Position numbers and translations under genes: made by a program | The notes under the pieces: generated by a model | Seen by the model: only the letters and a program-made list of their open reading frames with translations | Database searches by the model: none | What the model was told of the DNA's origin: nothing | Assembly (NCBI GenBank): GCA_963682055.1 | Contig: OY821740.1 | Coordinates: 17,322,814-17,386,813, forward strand | Source: Primula veris | Lineage: Eukaryota > Streptophyta > Magnoliopsida > Ericales > Primulaceae | Direction: 5' to 3' | Length of the DNA stretch: 64,000 nt | Shown: positions 26,338 through 36,329 of the stretch, one piece after another | Layout: each line of letters begins with the position of its first letter | Numbering within the stretch: position 1 is the first letter of the stretch

Positions 26338-26740
26338 GTGAGATCAGATGCAATTGTCTCGCGCTTCGCGTGGGTATCTATCGGGCGATTCTTTTTCCCA
26401 ATCGCAACGTGCAACGTCATAACTTTTCCATTTTATTTATTTATTTATTTTCTATTTTCGTTTTCTTTCTGTCTGCTGTCTGCTGTGTGCGTTTATTTTA
26501 AAAAAAAAAACTTTTCCTACCTTTTACAAATCTTATTAAATTAATATATTTTTTTCTTAAATCAATATCACTCTACCGTTACAATTATTCCCAAATTTTA
26601 CCACAAAAAAAAATCTATCCCAATTTACCAAAAAAAACCCTCTTCCAATAAACTCTAACCATCAACCATCAAACTACTTACTATATCAAATTAAGATCTC
26701 TAACCATAACCACCAAACTACATACTATATCAAATTAATA
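26338..26740 (+). repeat. Left inverted arm of the Mutator-like element
   Basis: AT-rich and built from CAAACTAC, TATATCAAATTAA and CTCTAACCAT words, which reappear inverted at 29655-30205. A 70-bp segment containing CGCGCTTCGCGTG (about 26358-26410) has no counterpart in the right arm, so it is either a later insertion or a deletion from the other arm. Confidence 0.65.
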
Positions 26741-27008
26741 TCATTCGTGTTATTAAGTATGGATAACAATTATAATATTTAGAGAATAGATCTTAATTTA
26801 TCTCATCCGGATAATACTTCCCAAAACACTCAATTTCCGATCGATTCTAATCAAAATACTTTTTTTCCATCTCAAAATATCAATTTTCCGACTGATTCTT
26901 ATGACAATGCTCAGTTTTCTTATGATCCATATTTGAATAATCATCTCAACCCGTATTTTGATAATCAGTTTGTAAGTGGTGACTATAATTATACGAGTCA
27001 CCAAGCTG

Positions 27009-27418
27009 GCGCATCACAAAAAGTTTTTACCGATACCACCCGCTCCTCCACGACCACCACGGTCGGTCGGAGGCTTTGGCCTCAGACGGGTTACTCCCCC
27101 CGATCTTGGCCCTTTTCCCCTCTAGGGGGGACTTCGTCCCCTCCGCCTTCCTCTTCCCGACCTGGGCCTTGCGAGCCAGCCTGGTCTGAGCCGCCAAATC
27201 ATCCAAGGCCTCCAAGTCCTTCGCCGCAGTGTCGACATCAGCTTGAGGCACGACAGCCACCTCCCTCTCTCCTGCCTCAACCGCCTTCTCTACCACCTCC
27301 TCCTCCTCCGTCTCGATGGTCACTGTAGCCGCGACCACTTCATCGACGGCCTCTTCCTCGACCCCTTCTTCTTCGGCACAATCCTCCTCGCCGGCACCTT
27401 CCCCTTCCTCCAAGTCAG
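27009..27418 (-). other. GC-rich foreign insert with a 128-codon acidic ORF
   Basis: Base composition jumps from about one third GC to well over half GC for about 400 bp, then drops back. The minus strand is open at 27027-27413. The predicted product is very rich in Glu, Val and Ala at first and basic later (KRKAEGTKSPLEGKRAK). The plus strand is also open here (26933-27328). It interrupts the transposase reading frame. The origin is unknown: a captured host gene piece or a retrotransposon fragment are both possible. Confidence 0.55.
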
Positions 27419-27685
27419 TTTGTAAAACCTCAGCGAGATCAAGATATAACGAAAATCCTCAACCAGATAATAACGAACATATTTTATTTATTTTCAAAAC
27501 CACTTGGTATACTCCGTTTAATGTTGTAGCTAAAAATTATTATTTACATTTTTTTACAATCGTTTATAGTGTGATTGAATAAATTAGATAAATGAATGTT
27601 ATTTATTAGATAAATATTTCGTTTAATGTTTGTTTTTTATAAGTATGGTATTTATATAAAATGAATTGTTCTTTCCCAAAATTGA

Positions 27686-28265
27686 TGATAAAGCAATAAT
27701 TTTGATCGAGTCGCGTTATGCTTTTCAACAATATTAATGTAAATTAAGGAAAGTAAATATTGGACACGTTGTTCTTTCTTATTGATCGGTAATTATTCTT
27801 GCTCGGATTACAATTTCTTATTACACTTATGCTCGGTCTGATAACTTAATCTTAATCTTGAACTTTATCCTTGATGCTCGGTCTTTTATTTAACTTCTCT
27901 CGGTATGCTTTATAGTGAGATAAGCTCTGACAAATATCTTTTTTGTATATTCTTTTTGTATATTCTTTTCTCTGTGATTTTTCAGGTTTCTTTCCTAGTG
28001 AAGATATTTGGCTATTTATAGGCATTTATGCTTTATATGATGTTGACAAGTGTCTCCATCTCATGCGTAATCTCATATGCTTTTCCATTGTGAAGCTTTA
28101 TTAATTGGGCTAAGATACTTATTGGATAATTACCCTTATCCTTAAGTGGAGAAAATACTGTTATACCCCGGGTCTTATGATAACTGCATTGGATACCCAT
28201 TAATGACGTGTGGATCGATTCGTATTCGAATAGGTATATTCGGGTCTGATCTTTATATTCTATCA
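27686..28265 (-). repeat. Solo LTR of a Tat-type gypsy element
   Basis: Starts TGATAAAGCAATAATTTTGA and ends TATTCTATCA. It aligns along its length with the 5' LTR at 49821-50383 (shared words TTTTCAACAATA, GGCTATTTATAG, GATGTTGACAA, TCGATTCGTA, TATATTCGGGTC-like, TATATTCTATCA). The flanks ATTGA and AGTGA are a five-base target-site duplication with one mismatch. No internal region is present, so it is a recombined solo LTR nested in the Mutator-like element. Its TATA box (GGCTATTTATAG, minus strand) is retained at about 28010-28021. Confidence 0.85.
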
Positions 28266-28805
28266 AGTGACTTAAAAGACTTGTTTTGTTTAAGACTCAT
28301 ATAAATAATTTAATAAAAAAATTATTTATTTGTTCTGGGTTATTTCTTATTTAAGACTTATTTCTACATGTTTTTCCTTCACTCAATGAAGTGAAAGACT
28401 ACTTGTACGGGATATCGACTGTTCTAGGTTTTTTTTGACTACAACGTACTCGAAAAATATCAATACACACTTTGATAGTAAAAGTCGAGTCACTTTGAAG
28501 TGTAAAAAACATGGGGATCTGAAACCGAAAAAGTCATCAAGCAGGGACACGAGTTCTGGTAAATGTTTTTATTTATTTAAAATCGAGTGTTACATTGAGG
28601 AAAACAATTAGAGATTTTACATAGAAAATGGAACGCATAATCATGAAAATGATATTTATCCAGAAGCTCATTCACAAGCGCGCAGACTTAATAAAGATGA
28701 AAATGGTATGTTTAGAACTATGGTAGATAGTCTTGCCAAGGCGGGGACTATTTTTTCTGCAATAAAAAGTAAATTTCCTGGCAATAAGTCTAATAAGTCG
28801 GGGAC

Positions 28806-29281
28806 TATTTTAAATGTAGAACACAACCAACTAAATTTAAGTAAAAGTATGTAACTATACCTAATAAATCAGTTACCAAAGCATGTTTAGCCGTTGTTGT
28901 AAATCCACTTTCATCACAGACAAGAGCATTTCCGTCCACTTTAACCCCACTTAATACCTCTATATCTTGAAGAGTCATTGTTAACTCTCCTATGGGAAAA
29001 TAAAACGTACTAGTCTCGTGTCTCCAGTGCTCGATTAACGCAGTTATCAAATGATTATCAATTTTTTTATATCCCAAACTATACAACCCATAAAAACCAG
29101 CCACATTTATCAAATATAAACTCTATGATCATCCATTACCGGAAACCGATTATAGTTACGAATGTATTTTTTTTCGTCTAACAAAGTTGATTCCCAAATG
29201 ATATTACAAATATGATGTTTCTGCTCATATAAAACGGTATCATCAATGGAACCTGGATTTAACTTTATTTTTTTCTGTCAT
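28806..29281 (-). pseudogene. Plant mobile domain (MAIN-like) gene fragment
   Basis: The minus strand encodes DDTVLYEQKHHICNIIWES followed, after a frame break near 29110, by NVAGFYGLYSLGY, LITALIEHWRHETSTFYFP, IGELTMTLQDIEVLSGVKVD and GNALV. This matches the plant mobile domain, which occurs both in MAIN/MAIL host proteins and in Mutator-like and gypsy elements. The fragment stops near 28806, well short of a full domain. Its place between the inverted arms suggests it was element cargo. Confidence 0.8.
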
Positions 29282-29654
29282 AGGTACCTAAAAAATTGAA
29301 TATATTAACAAATATCACTATCAAATATAAATGATACAATAACATATTTAACATAAATTTAAATATATGAGATAATATGTTTAACTTCCAAAAAATTATA
29401 AGAATCCAACAACTTAATTACTAACCTAAACTCCAAAATAATAAAATGTCTCTAACAAAACAAGTTCAAATTATAGCAACATATAACATTATATAATTAG
29501 AACTCAATATTAGTTGTGATTAAACAAATTTGAAGATAAATATTTAAAGGTCAATAAAAAAAGTTAAAAACTTTTAATTAATAAATGTTATAACTTATTA
29601 ATAATTATATCTATTTACATAAAATTTAAACTCAATAATAAAAAGAAATACTTA

Positions 29655-30205
29655 CTTGATAATTATAGTGGTAGAGTGATGTTGATTTGAGAAAAAAAAA
29701 TGATCTTAATTTGATATAGAAAGTAGTTTGGTGGTTGATGGTTGGAGTTTATTTTTTGTAAAATTGGGGAATGTTTTATTTTGGTAAATTGGGAGAGGTT
29801 TTTTTTTGGTAAAATTGGGGATAAATGTAGTGGTAGAGTGATGTTGATTTGAGAAAAAAATATATATTGATTTGATATACGAAGTAATTTGATGGGTTAT
29901 GGTTATGGTTTTTTTTGGGTAAAATTGAGAAAGTTTTTTTTTTTGGTAAATTGGGAGAGGTTTTTTTTCGATAAAATTGGGGATAATTGTAGTGGTAGAG
30001 TGATGTTGATTTGATAAAAAAATATATTAATTTGATATACGAAAAAGTTTGATGCTTGATAGTTAGAGTTTTTTTGGATAAAATTTGAAAAGTTTTTTGG
30101 GTAAAATAAACTCAGACAGCAGACAAAAGAAGAAAACGAAAACAGAAAATGAAAGAAAAAAATAATAATAAAAAAATGGCAAAGTTGCCACGTGGATCTC
30201 ACATC
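29655..30205 (-). repeat. Right inverted arm, enlarged by three tandem units of about 160 bp
   Basis: The phrase GTAGTGGTAGAGTGATGTTG (or a close variant) followed by ATTTGA occurs at about 29667, 29829 and 29991. Each is followed by AATTTGATATA and GTAAATTGGGAGAGGTTTTTTT words. The right arm has therefore been internally amplified, while the left arm holds fewer copies. Confidence 0.75.
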
Positions 30206-30215
30206 TCTTATATTT

Positions 30216-30814
30216 ATGAGTAAAGTCGGTAATGAAAAAAAAATCCCGCGTATCTATATATGTGTGTATGTATCTCTTTCTTTCTCTCTCTCGTGTGTTT
30301 ATAAACTTTTTATTTTATTTTTCATTTCAAAAAAATATATATAAACTTTATATTTAGACAAGCCAAAACGAGAATCATTTTTCTTGAATTTCCTGCGAAT
30401 TATTCTCATCCTGAATACCTCATGTATTTGGATTAGGACTAATTATTATTAACACAACTATACATTAGTTTCATCTTTTCCATTTTGATGTGTTGTTTTA
30501 ATCTATAGGTCAATTTGTCACCTAATTTACTTATTTGTTCTTCTCGGCATTAGTGAAAAGTTGATGACTTGATCGTCAAAATTTGAAAAGCAGGTGTAAA
30601 AGTCGGTTAACCATAACGATATTGGACCTATAAATCTACGCATATGGACTTATAATTGAGTAGATGTAAATTGTAATACTAATACATTGTTACGCTTTTG
30701 AAGTAGTAAACTGAATATACCTACTGAGCAATGGGGTTAATAAGTGATTTATCTAACCTGTTTGATAATCCAAGGGCTGAAAATATTTGAATTTGGTCAT
30801 AAAATTGAACTAGT
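30216..30814. other. AT-rich intergenic sequence, no gene seen
   Basis: No reading frame, RNA gene or repeat family recognisable. It separates the Mutator-like element from the foldback element. Confidence 0.4.
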
Positions 30815-32498
30815 TACTGGCCTCGTTTGGCAGTAAACAAAAAGTATACTTTTCATGCTTTTACTTTTCATTTTTTCAAAACCGTTTGACAGTCATTTTT
30901 ACTTTTATTTTTATCAAAAGTAAATCATTAAGTATACTTTTGACATATTTTACTTTTACTTATATTTAGTTTGTTTGAACGTCATCTCATAAGTATACTT
31001 TTAGTGAAAAGTAAATGTCTATAAGTAGACTTTTTAAAAGTAAGTTCGATGATACTTTTACTAGTAAGTAAAATACTACTACTGTTTATATATGTTATAT
31101 GATAAACCTATTTCAGTATTGAATCCAACTTGTTGAATCTGAATGAACAAAATCTGTTATATTACTCAAGTTTTCATAACTAGATTAAAATTTAGGTTTT
31201 AATCTGAATGTGATTTTAAAGTACAGTTCAAAACTAGTTCCTATCATCATTATATTTTCCTAATTTTGTATTTTTAATCTTTAAATAATGAAATGTTTTT
31301 TTGCTAGTTAATTATTTTGCTTTATTCTATTAATAGAAATAAACAAGGGGTAATTCCCTATAAATACGTCATAACAACTTATATTACTCCTAGATACCTT
31401 GATAATTTCACATTTCTCATAGGTACCACTTTTTAATTATTTAGTTTATTTACTAAATTGTCATACAAACCAAAATATAATATACATATTTTATCTTTCT
31501 ACAAACCCAAAAAAATAGTTTTAAATTACAAAAAAAAAAAAAAAAACACAAAAAATTTATAAAAATGAAAAAAATCACAAAAAAATATAAAAAAAAACAA
31601 AAAAAACAAAAAATTATAAAAAAAACGAAAAAAATCATAAAAAATTATAAAAATCACAAAAAATCACAAAAAATCACAAAAAAATAAAAAAAATTAAAAA
31701 AAATCATAAAAAAATTATAAAAAATCACAAAAAAAATACAAAAATCACAAAAAAATTATAAAAATTATAAAAAATTTAAAAAATTACAAAAAATGAAAAA
31801 AAATCACAAACTTTTAAAAAAATTTTAAAAAATATATATAATTTTTTTTGTCAATATAACACTTTTTATACCGAAAAATAAAAAAAAATATAAAAAATGA
31901 TAAAATCTTTGTAATTTTTTTAAAATTTTGTGATTTTGTGATTTTTATAATTTTTTATAATTTTTTATAATTTTTTTTTCATTTTTGTGATTTTTTTTCA
32001 TTTTTTTTCATTTTTTTTATTTTTTAAAATATTTTGTGATTTTTGTGATTTTTTATAATTTTTTTAATTTTTTTTGTAATTTTTTTAAAATTTTGTGATT
32101 TTGTGATTTTTTATAATTTTTTTGTGATTTTTATTTTTTATTTTTCATTTTTTGTGATTTTTTGTGATTTTTTTTCATTTATTTTGAGATTTTTTTTATT
32201 TTTCATTCATTTATTAAAAAGTGGTAATTATAGGGAATATGAACTTATAGAGGTAACTAGGAGTAATATAAGTTCAAAAGTGGTACATATTGTGCATTAT
32301 TTGAATAAATAATTCATTTTCACTCAAAAAGTAAAAGTAAACATATTTTACCAAACAACATTAATGAAAAGTATATTTTTACGATATTCACCAAATATCA
32401 TTTACTTACTAAAAAGTAAACATAAAAAGTATATTTTTTAACTCACTTACAAAAAATATACTTTTGAACATAAAAGACGCGACCAAACGAGGCCAGTA
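30815..32498. mobile_element. Foldback transposon with near full-length inverted arms
   Basis: A perfect 16-bp terminal inverted repeat (TACTGGCCTCGTTTGG at 30815-30830 and its complement at 32483-32498) bounds a 1.68-kb palindromic unit. Inner landmarks also mirror: CTTATATTACTCCTAG near 31378 returns inverted as CTAGGAGTAATATAAG near 32262, and GGTACCACTTTTTAA returns as TTAAAAAGTGGTAAT. The left arm centre is dominated by A (AAAAATCACAAAAAAT words) and the right arm by T. The turn lies near 31850. There is no coding capacity. No target-site duplication was recognised. Confidence 0.85.
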
Positions 32499-34415
32499 TG
32501 TTATATAGAACAGTACAAAAAAATTTGTCATCAATTTTATTTTACTTAACCAAATAATGTAAACTAACATTCATGAAAATCCAAAATTTTGAATTACTTG
32601 TTGCCCAAATACATGTTGTTAAAGGTAATTATGAGTTCAAATCTTTTAACCTCATTCTCTATCATCTTCCGTAACCACTTGTTTATTTTATGCAAAAATT
32701 TGTTATAAAAAACTTGAAAAAAATTATACAATTACTATAACACATGTATCAATACATTTCAATAATTATTTTTAAAAGAAAACCCACACGCAATTTATTT
32801 TGAAATAAATGTATAAATTAGTGTAAATTAAACATTAAATCTTAGAAAAATTGTCTAAAATATTATTATGTCAAAATGTTTAAAAATTTGAATACAATAT
32901 AACATAAAAGCTTATAAACTTGCGAAAAAAATTGTGAAAATTTAAAATTTAAGTAAAAATAAGCAAGTTGACACGAAAGAAGATAAAAAATAGAGGTAGA
33001 ATATTTGTACTCGTTAATCACATGAACATATGCTCTTGGAACATAATGTTTATAACTTTCTTAAACCAAACTAAAAAAAAATGTACTGAAAATTCCTAAT
33101 GCAATACTAGGCAAGCATATCCGTCTCAAAGTACCAAAACAAATAACTTTTATGACCATGTTATTCTGTTCTCTATCATACCAACACGGCAACAACCTTG
33201 TATTTTTAGCCAAAACATTCAAATACTTTGTCAATTAGTGGTTCGTTAGATAATGCTGGCCCCAATATGCCCATGATTTTTATTTATAATTTGTCACGGA
33301 CATTAAGATTAGTGGAAAGAGCCGGTGGTATGGAACAAGGGGTAGCAAACAACACAAACAAGAATTGTAGTCAAAACGCGCATACGTTAGCCTGATGGAC
33401 TGCTTCTTAGTTTTGGGTAGGTGCATTTTATACCATTTCATTCCGGTTCTTGAATCGTGGCTTGTCAACGGGTTACATCCATCTGAGCGGCTTCTGGAAA
33501 GGATCAGCCACTCATGGACGTTGTAGTCTCGTGATCAGTTTGAATGTTCGATCTTTTGAATTCTATCATTTATTTTCAATATTCATGTTTTTTACTGGTG
33601 GCCAAGGCTATATAGACTGTGACACTTGGCTTATGCCCATCTTTATTTCATTAATGTTTTGTTCATTAGAAAACAAAATTGTTACGTGAGAATGACTCGA
33701 GACAAGTTTATGGTTATGAACTTATGATTCGATTTTATTTTCGTAAGAATGTAGTTGGTTGCATGGGCGAAGTCAGGATATGTAAATGGGGGTGCCAAAA
33801 TATATGTACAAGTAACATATTTTTATGGGGGTGCCAAATCTACACCTAAAAAGAAATTGTACTAAAAAAAAATTACGTCACTTGGGATTTCTAAAATTAT
33901 GGGGGGTACCGTGGCACCCGATCGTCCCCATTTAGCTTCCCCTGGTTGGTTGGGATTTTCCCTAAACTAGAAAAGAAAAGTGTTAAAAGTTTCAACTTTC
34001 CAACCTATCAAATATTACCACGAAATAAACAAATAAATAAATCTCAAAAAAAAAAAAAAAACAGCGAGTCCAAATATAGCAATGGACCCTTAAAAGTCCA
34101 ACTTTCTTCTACATGCCAAACAAATTGGAACCAAACTTGTAATTAATAAAATACGTCTGTAAAAGTTCTTCTATTATAGGAGTACTTTGCACGACACCAC
34201 ATTGATATGTAAAATTAGTAATCAAATACTACTTCCAGTATGGGTGTATAACTAGTGTTGTCAAAGATTAGACAGTAAGGAGAGTCTAGACGCCAAATTA
34301 AAAAAAGTGATGTTAAACGATTAAACGGTGATTAAACAGAATTAGACGGAACGATACGTTAAGCAACCTATTTCTGCTTAGAATCCGCTTTCGGAACATT
34401 AGGTGCAAAGACAAA
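32499..34415. other. Intergenic region with a small transposon scrap
   Basis: No host gene is supported. Around 33765-33945, GGGGGTGCCAAA occurs twice and GTGGCACCCGATCGTCCCC once, resembling the end of a degraded transposon of unknown family. The remainder is AT-rich without recognisable structure. Confidence 0.4.
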
Positions 34416-34420
34416 CATAT
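34416..34420. repeat. Target-site duplication CATAT, left copy
   Basis: CATAT directly precedes TGATAAAG at 34421 and recurs at 50384-50388 after TATTCTATCA. It is a perfect five-base duplication bounding the gypsy element. Confidence 0.9.
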
Positions 34421-34440
34421 TGATAAAGTCATAACATTAT
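34421..34440 (-). repeat. Stub of the 3' LTR
   Basis: TGATAAAGTCATAAC matches the terminus of the 5' LTR (TGATAAAGCCATAAC at 49821) with one mismatch. After about 16-20 bp, similarity stops and the upstream region of the first antisense ORF begins. The other 540 bp or so of the LTR are absent. Confidence 0.8.
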
Positions 34441-34526
34441 GACTGCTCCCTGGGACCCATTTAATGTCTTAGATTTGCAAACATGCTACCCAACTTCGAT
34501 GCGACCCTTGGTATTCCCCCATTTGC

Positions 34527-34536
34527 CTATAAAATG
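34527..34536 (+). promoter_or_regulatory. TATA box of antisense ORF A1
   Basis: CCTATAAAATGG lies about 55 bp upstream of the A1 start codon at 34586, a normal plant TATA-to-ATG arrangement. Confidence 0.6.
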
Positions 34537-34585
34537 GGATTGCTCCCTCATAAATATTCCATTGCTTATCATTACTAAGAACGTC

Positions 34586-34897
34586 ATGGCCTCTCCCAAT
34601 GGTGCTACTGGTGACAACTCTCCCGAATACATTGCTCATTTAGAAAACGAGGTCAAGAAAGTTCGTGCTGTGAAAAGGAAGCTGGCCGTTACGGCGAAAA
34701 AATTATCTGATATGGATGCGGCTCATCACGTGACGATGGCTGATCGGGATTGGGCCTTTGAGCGTATAAAGAGGCTCGAGGCTTCTCTGGCTAAGCAAAG
34801 GGCAGCAAAAAGGGCCTATAAGCTTGCCTTCAAGGAGCTGCACAGTCGGTCCAGACCGGGGTCGGATGACGTTGAAGCAGGCTCTTCCTCGGAATAA
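34586..34897 (+). CDS. Antisense ORF A1: 103-aa coiled-coil protein of the Tat element
   Basis: I do not recognise a known function. The product starts MASPNGATGDNSPEYIAHLE, is highly charged throughout, and has heptad-like Glu/Lys/Leu/Ala spacing that predicts coiled coil from about residue 15 to 90. It ends in an acidic/serine tail. It is clearly paralogous to A2: both begin MASP, share GDN-PEY, and carry KRAYKLA-KE before an acidic end. The in-frame ATG at 34586 is preferred over the upstream one because it follows the TATA box and aligns with A2. An AATAAAA signal follows at about 34960. Encoded opposite to gag-pol. Confidence 0.7.
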   Translation: MASPNGATGDNSPEYIAHLENEVKKVRAVKRKLAVTAKKLSDMDAAHHVTMADRDWAFERIKRLEASLAKQRAAKRAYKLAFKELHSRSRPGSDDVEAGSSSE

Positions 34898-35127
34898 TTA
34901 GTTTTTGTAATTTCTTTTGTATTGGGTATCATCCCCAGTTGTAACCGAACTTTTGGAATTAATAAAATATTTCCTTATTCTCGTTCTTGTCTGTTTATCT
35001 TCTTGATATCTCATTGGATGACTTTAATTGGACTTGAACTGTTGTTAGTTAAACATAAATGTCCTTGAGAAGTTCAAGAGGGTTGGTATATTTTCGAGAT
35101 GACCTTTGATCTTCCCCATTATTTCTT

Positions 35128-35139
35128 CCTATAAAAGGG
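35128..35139 (+). promoter_or_regulatory. TATA box of antisense ORF A2
   Basis: CCTATAAAAGGGG lies about 55 bp before the A2 start codon at 35187, the same spacing as in A1. Confidence 0.6.
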
Positions 35140-35186
35140 GGCTGTACCTATCTTTTTTGTATAATTTACTCCGTATCAACGTACAA

Positions 35187-35525
35187 ATGGCTTCTCCTCG
35201 TGAAACTAGTGGTGACAACCTTCCTGAGTATGTTGCCCCTCTAGAGGAGGAGGTGAAGAAAGCTCGTATCCTCGAAAGGAGGGTTGCCTCTTTAACCATG
35301 GAGGCTCGTCGAGCTGCCGAGATGGACGAGCGCTTGGAGGCCATGGAGAGTGAATATCAGAGGTCTCTAATCGACAATATTTGGGCTCGTGCTCGGATCA
35401 AAGAGCTCGAGGCCTCTAGAGATAGGCATATTGCTTCCAAGAGGGCTTATAAATTGGCCCTCAAGGAAGTGTATGCTCGGTCTAAAAAGAAGTCTGATGA
35501 TGGAGCTGATCCTTCTGCAAAATAA
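35187..35525 (+). CDS. Antisense ORF A2: 112-aa coiled-coil protein, paralogue of A1
   Basis: Begins MASPRETSGDNLPEYVAPLE and continues as a long charged helix (EEEVKKARILERRVASL, AEMDERLEAMES, ARARIKELEASRD) ending KRAYKLALKEVYARSKKKSD and an acidic tail. Coiled coil is predicted by eye for about residues 17-95. The shared start, core and end with A1, together with a similar promoter, show a tandem gene duplication inside the element. A polyadenylation-like AATGAAG/TTAATCAATGAAG region follows. Function unknown. Confidence 0.7.
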   Translation: MASPRETSGDNLPEYVAPLEEEVKKARILERRVASLTMEARRAAEMDERLEAMESEYQRSLIDNIWARARIKELEASRDRHIASKRAYKLALKEVYARSKKKSDDGADPSAK

Positions 35526-36035
35526 TTCTTTCTTTTTATTTTTGTAATTTCCTTTTGTTGACTAGTATCTTGTAATGAAGTTCCAATTAATCAATGAAGA
35601 TTCTTCTTTCTCTTGTTCTTATCTGGTTTATTCTTCCAATGCACTGTCCTTACTGCGCGCGTGTGGCTTCATTAATGGGTTTTATTGGGCCCTGTGTTTG
35701 ACCTTATCCACTGGGTTTTCTCGAGCCCAGTGCAAAGAATATATATTTTCAATGTTCCTGGAGATTGCTGCACTTCCCTATATTGACACGCGTGTAATTG
35801 CTTTTGCCATGAATATTAAATTAATGGCACAAATCCAAGGGTTTCTTTTGAACAGTCGCGTCTCTTTTAATGCACACGCTTCTCCAAACCCTTTCTGGCT
35901 AACGGTTGCGACTCTTCACCTCAAGCCTTTATCAATTTCTCTATAAATACCCCTTCGAAGCTTGTATCTTTCCATAATCTCTTCATACCAGTTTCTTTCT
36001 ACATATATTTTTATTCTATATATATATATATTGCG
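35526..36035 (+). promoter_or_regulatory. Spacer and promoter of antisense ORF A3
   Basis: Contains the A2 3' region, then CTCTATAAATACCCC (TATA at 35941-35949), and an (AT)n run at about 36015-36030 just before the A3 start codon. A plus-strand ORF at 35575-35946 overlaps this spacer but has no coding features, so I do not call it. Confidence 0.5.
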
Positions 36036-36329
36036 ATGACTTCCCCCTTTTCCAATTCCTCCTTAACCTTGCAAGTGGAAGCTTTCAAGGCCACTTATGG
36101 TAATGCCTTGAAGCTTTTGAGAGATGCGGAGGCGGAGTTAAAAACAATGCGTGGTTACCATAAGGAGATGGTGAGAGAGTTGAATTGGGTCAAGGCCGAG
36201 TTAGATTACTGCAGGCGTGCTAACCAATCCCTGCTTGATGAGAACACCGTTCTAAGGAAGAATCCCTCGCTCCAAGATGCTATGAGCCCAGCAGGGCCCT
36301 CTCATCATTACCGACCATCTTCCTCCTAA
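36036..36329 (+). CDS. Antisense ORF A3: 97-aa coiled-coil protein
   Basis: Starts MTSPFSNSSLTLQVEAFKAT and continues with alternating charged and hydrophobic residues (LLRDAEAELKTMRGYHKEMV, LNWVKAELDYCRRANQSLLD, ENTVLRKN), then a short Pro/Ser-rich tail. This is a Leu/Glu/Arg coiled coil of about 65 residues. It differs from A1 and A2 in sequence but has the same size, composition and unit layout (TATA, leader, ORF, pyrimidine-rich trailer). Unknown function. Confidence 0.6.
   Translation: MTSPFSNSSLTLQVEAFKATYGNALKLLRDAEAELKTMRGYHKEMVRELNWVKAELDYCRRANQSLLDENTVLRKNPSLQDAMSPAGPSHHYRPSSS

Larger units (their letters stand above)
26761..28800 (+). pseudogene. FAR1/MUDR-type transposase fragment, interrupted
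   Basis: A possible start lies at 26759 (ATGGATAACAAT), with a stop soon after. Asn/Phe/Tyr-rich N-terminal sequence continues to about 27008. After the foreign insert and solo LTR, coding resumes at about 28430-28800 with VTLKCKKHGD, YLFKIECYIEEN and the FYIENGTHNHEND block. That block is the characteristic Cys/His pattern of the FAR1 DNA-binding domain found in Mutator-like transposases. The catalytic DDE region is missing: sequence jumps straight to the plant-mobile-domain gene. Nonfunctional. Confidence 0.7.
26330..30215 (+). mobile_element. Mutator-like element with long inverted ends, FAR1-type transposase remnants and PMD gene
   Basis: The left arm (about 26338-26740) and right arm (about 29655-30205) are inverted copies. 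Shared words after reverse-complementing include GTGAGATC, TTTTCGTTTTCTT, GTCTGCTGTCTG, TCAAATTAATATATTTTTTT, CACTCTACC, and CCCAATTTACC. Inside are transposase fragments on the plus strand and a plant mobile domain on the minus strand. A GC-rich insert and a solo LTR are nested within. Exact ends and target-site duplication could not be fixed. Confidence 0.75.

Noticed and set aside
31453..32312. ORFs of 61-69 codons rich in Phe, Ile and Lys within the foldback element
   Set aside because: They are by-products of the A-rich and T-rich arms, not proteins.
35575..35946. 123-codon plus-strand ORF between A2 and A3
   Set aside because: It covers the A2 trailer and the A3 promoter, has no charged helical pattern, and contains the TATA region at its end.
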